64,000 nucleotides of DNA from assembly GCF_021602155.1 (NCBI RefSeq), contig NZ_BQHY01000005.1, positions 186,001 through 250,000 on the forward strand, read 5' to 3'. The notes below the pieces were generated by a model. That model saw only the letters and a list, made by a program, of their open reading frames with translations. It had not been told where the DNA came from and did no database searches. The stretch's first letter is position 1, and each line of letters opens with the position of its first letter. The stretch is from Pseudomonas parakoreensis. Lineage in GTDB: Bacteria; Pseudomonadota; Gammaproteobacteria; Pseudomonadales; Pseudomonadaceae. Both the position numbers and the translations under genes were made by a program. Positions 63,805-64,000 of this stretch are shown here, piece by piece.

Positions 63805-64000
63805 TCAGATGTCCCAGACCAGATTGATCGCGAAGTTGCGGCCCGGCTGGGTCAGGCGATCGAGGTTGGCCGGTTGCGTCACCGAAGCTTCGCCGACGCT
63901 GTCGTAACCGCGCACGTCATCCCACAGCCAGTACTTCTTGTCGGTGAGGTTGTAGATACCGCCGCTGACGGTGACGTCGTCGGTGACTTTGTAATAACCG
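63805..64000 (-). CDS. TonB-dependent heme/hemoglobin receptor, C-terminal end
   Basis: Only the last 65 residues are in the window. They contain VTVSGGIYNLTDKKYWLWDD and a final QPGRNFAINLVWDI, i.e. the last beta-strands of a 22-strand barrel. The LTDKKYW..WDDVRG pattern is typical of the TonB-hemoglobin/transferrin/lactoferrin receptor family (PhuR, HasR, HxuA relatives). With hemO next to it, heme uptake is the likely role. The substrate cannot be fixed from this fragment. Confidence 0.85.
   Translation of the reverse strand, partial: GYYKVTDDVTVSGGIYNLTDKKYWLWDDVRGYDSVGEASVTQPANLDRLTQPGRNFAINLVWDI

Overview
This 64 kb window is chromosomal DNA of a Pseudomonas, most likely of the P. fluorescens group. 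The evidence is direct: the H-NS-like regulator MvaT, OprL (Pal), an OprD-type porin, a GcsR-type glycine regulator, an arcDABC operon, high GC content, and many paired palindromes of the kind found in fluorescent pseudomonads. Gene neighbours match blocks I remember from P. aeruginosa PAO1 (sbcB-mvaT-purU; secA-argJ-gst-mutT; panE-yajQ-mscS; oprD-HIT-slyX-csp-dps-aspS-yebC-ruvCAB-ybgC-tolQRAB-oprL-cpoB-queE-queC-tRNA-Lys; gcvHP-sdaA-gcvT; arcDABC), joined in a different order. No phage, plasmid, insertion sequence, CRISPR array or recognisable defence or toxin system is visible. This is core genome with a few accessory insertions.

Layout. 1-3.8 kb: RDD protein (cut by the window edge), exonuclease I, MvaT, formyltetrahydrofolate deformylase, a 58-residue ORF. 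3.8-6.7 kb: a tightly overlapped operon of glycosyltransferase, DUF2334 deacetylase and YbhN-like membrane protein, the best candidate for an uncharacterised pathway. 6.9-8.8 kb: chemoreceptor. 9-11 kb: HerA-like ATPase and a DUF721/DciA protein. 11.3-17.2 kb: secA, argJ, a glutathione transferase and a Nudix-ThiE fusion. 17.3-20.9 kb: cobalamin adenosyltransferase, sensor kinase and ketopantoate reductase. 21-24.1 kb: yajQ, mscS and an OprD-family porin. 25-30.7 kb: HIT protein, SlyX, a membrane/cold-shock fusion, Dps, a ribbon-helix-helix protein, an FmdB zinc ribbon, aspS and yebC. 30.9-40.4 kb: ruvCAB, ybgC-tolQRAB-pal-cpoB, queE-queC and tRNA-Lys(TTT). 40.6-42.6 kb: nadA, an RDD protein and a cold-shock protein. 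43-51 kb: gcvT, sdaA, gcvP and gcvH with their regulator GcsR. 51.1-58.3 kb: DUF5064, arcC, arcB, arcA, arcD, and a second, divergent arcD. 58.4-64 kb: CoA transferase, chemoreceptor, YbaN, heme oxygenase and the end of a TonB-dependent receptor.

Functional themes. Glycine and serine breakdown has a legible control circuit: a sigma-54 promoter upstream of gcvH and three 18-bp dyads between it and the gene for the GAFTGA-containing activator. The arginine deiminase cluster has candidate ANR boxes in front of both divergent arcD genes. The ybgC-tol-pal-cpoB block encodes the envelope-constriction machine and ruvCAB encodes Holliday-junction processing. At least fifteen paired REP palindromes of four sequence families sit in intergenic gaps. 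The strongest observations for a second look are the GcsR/sigma-54 control region, the divergent arcD pair, a terminator-like hairpin between promoter and start codon of yajQ, the glycosyltransferase/deacetylase/YbhN operon and the membrane-anchored cold-shock domain protein.
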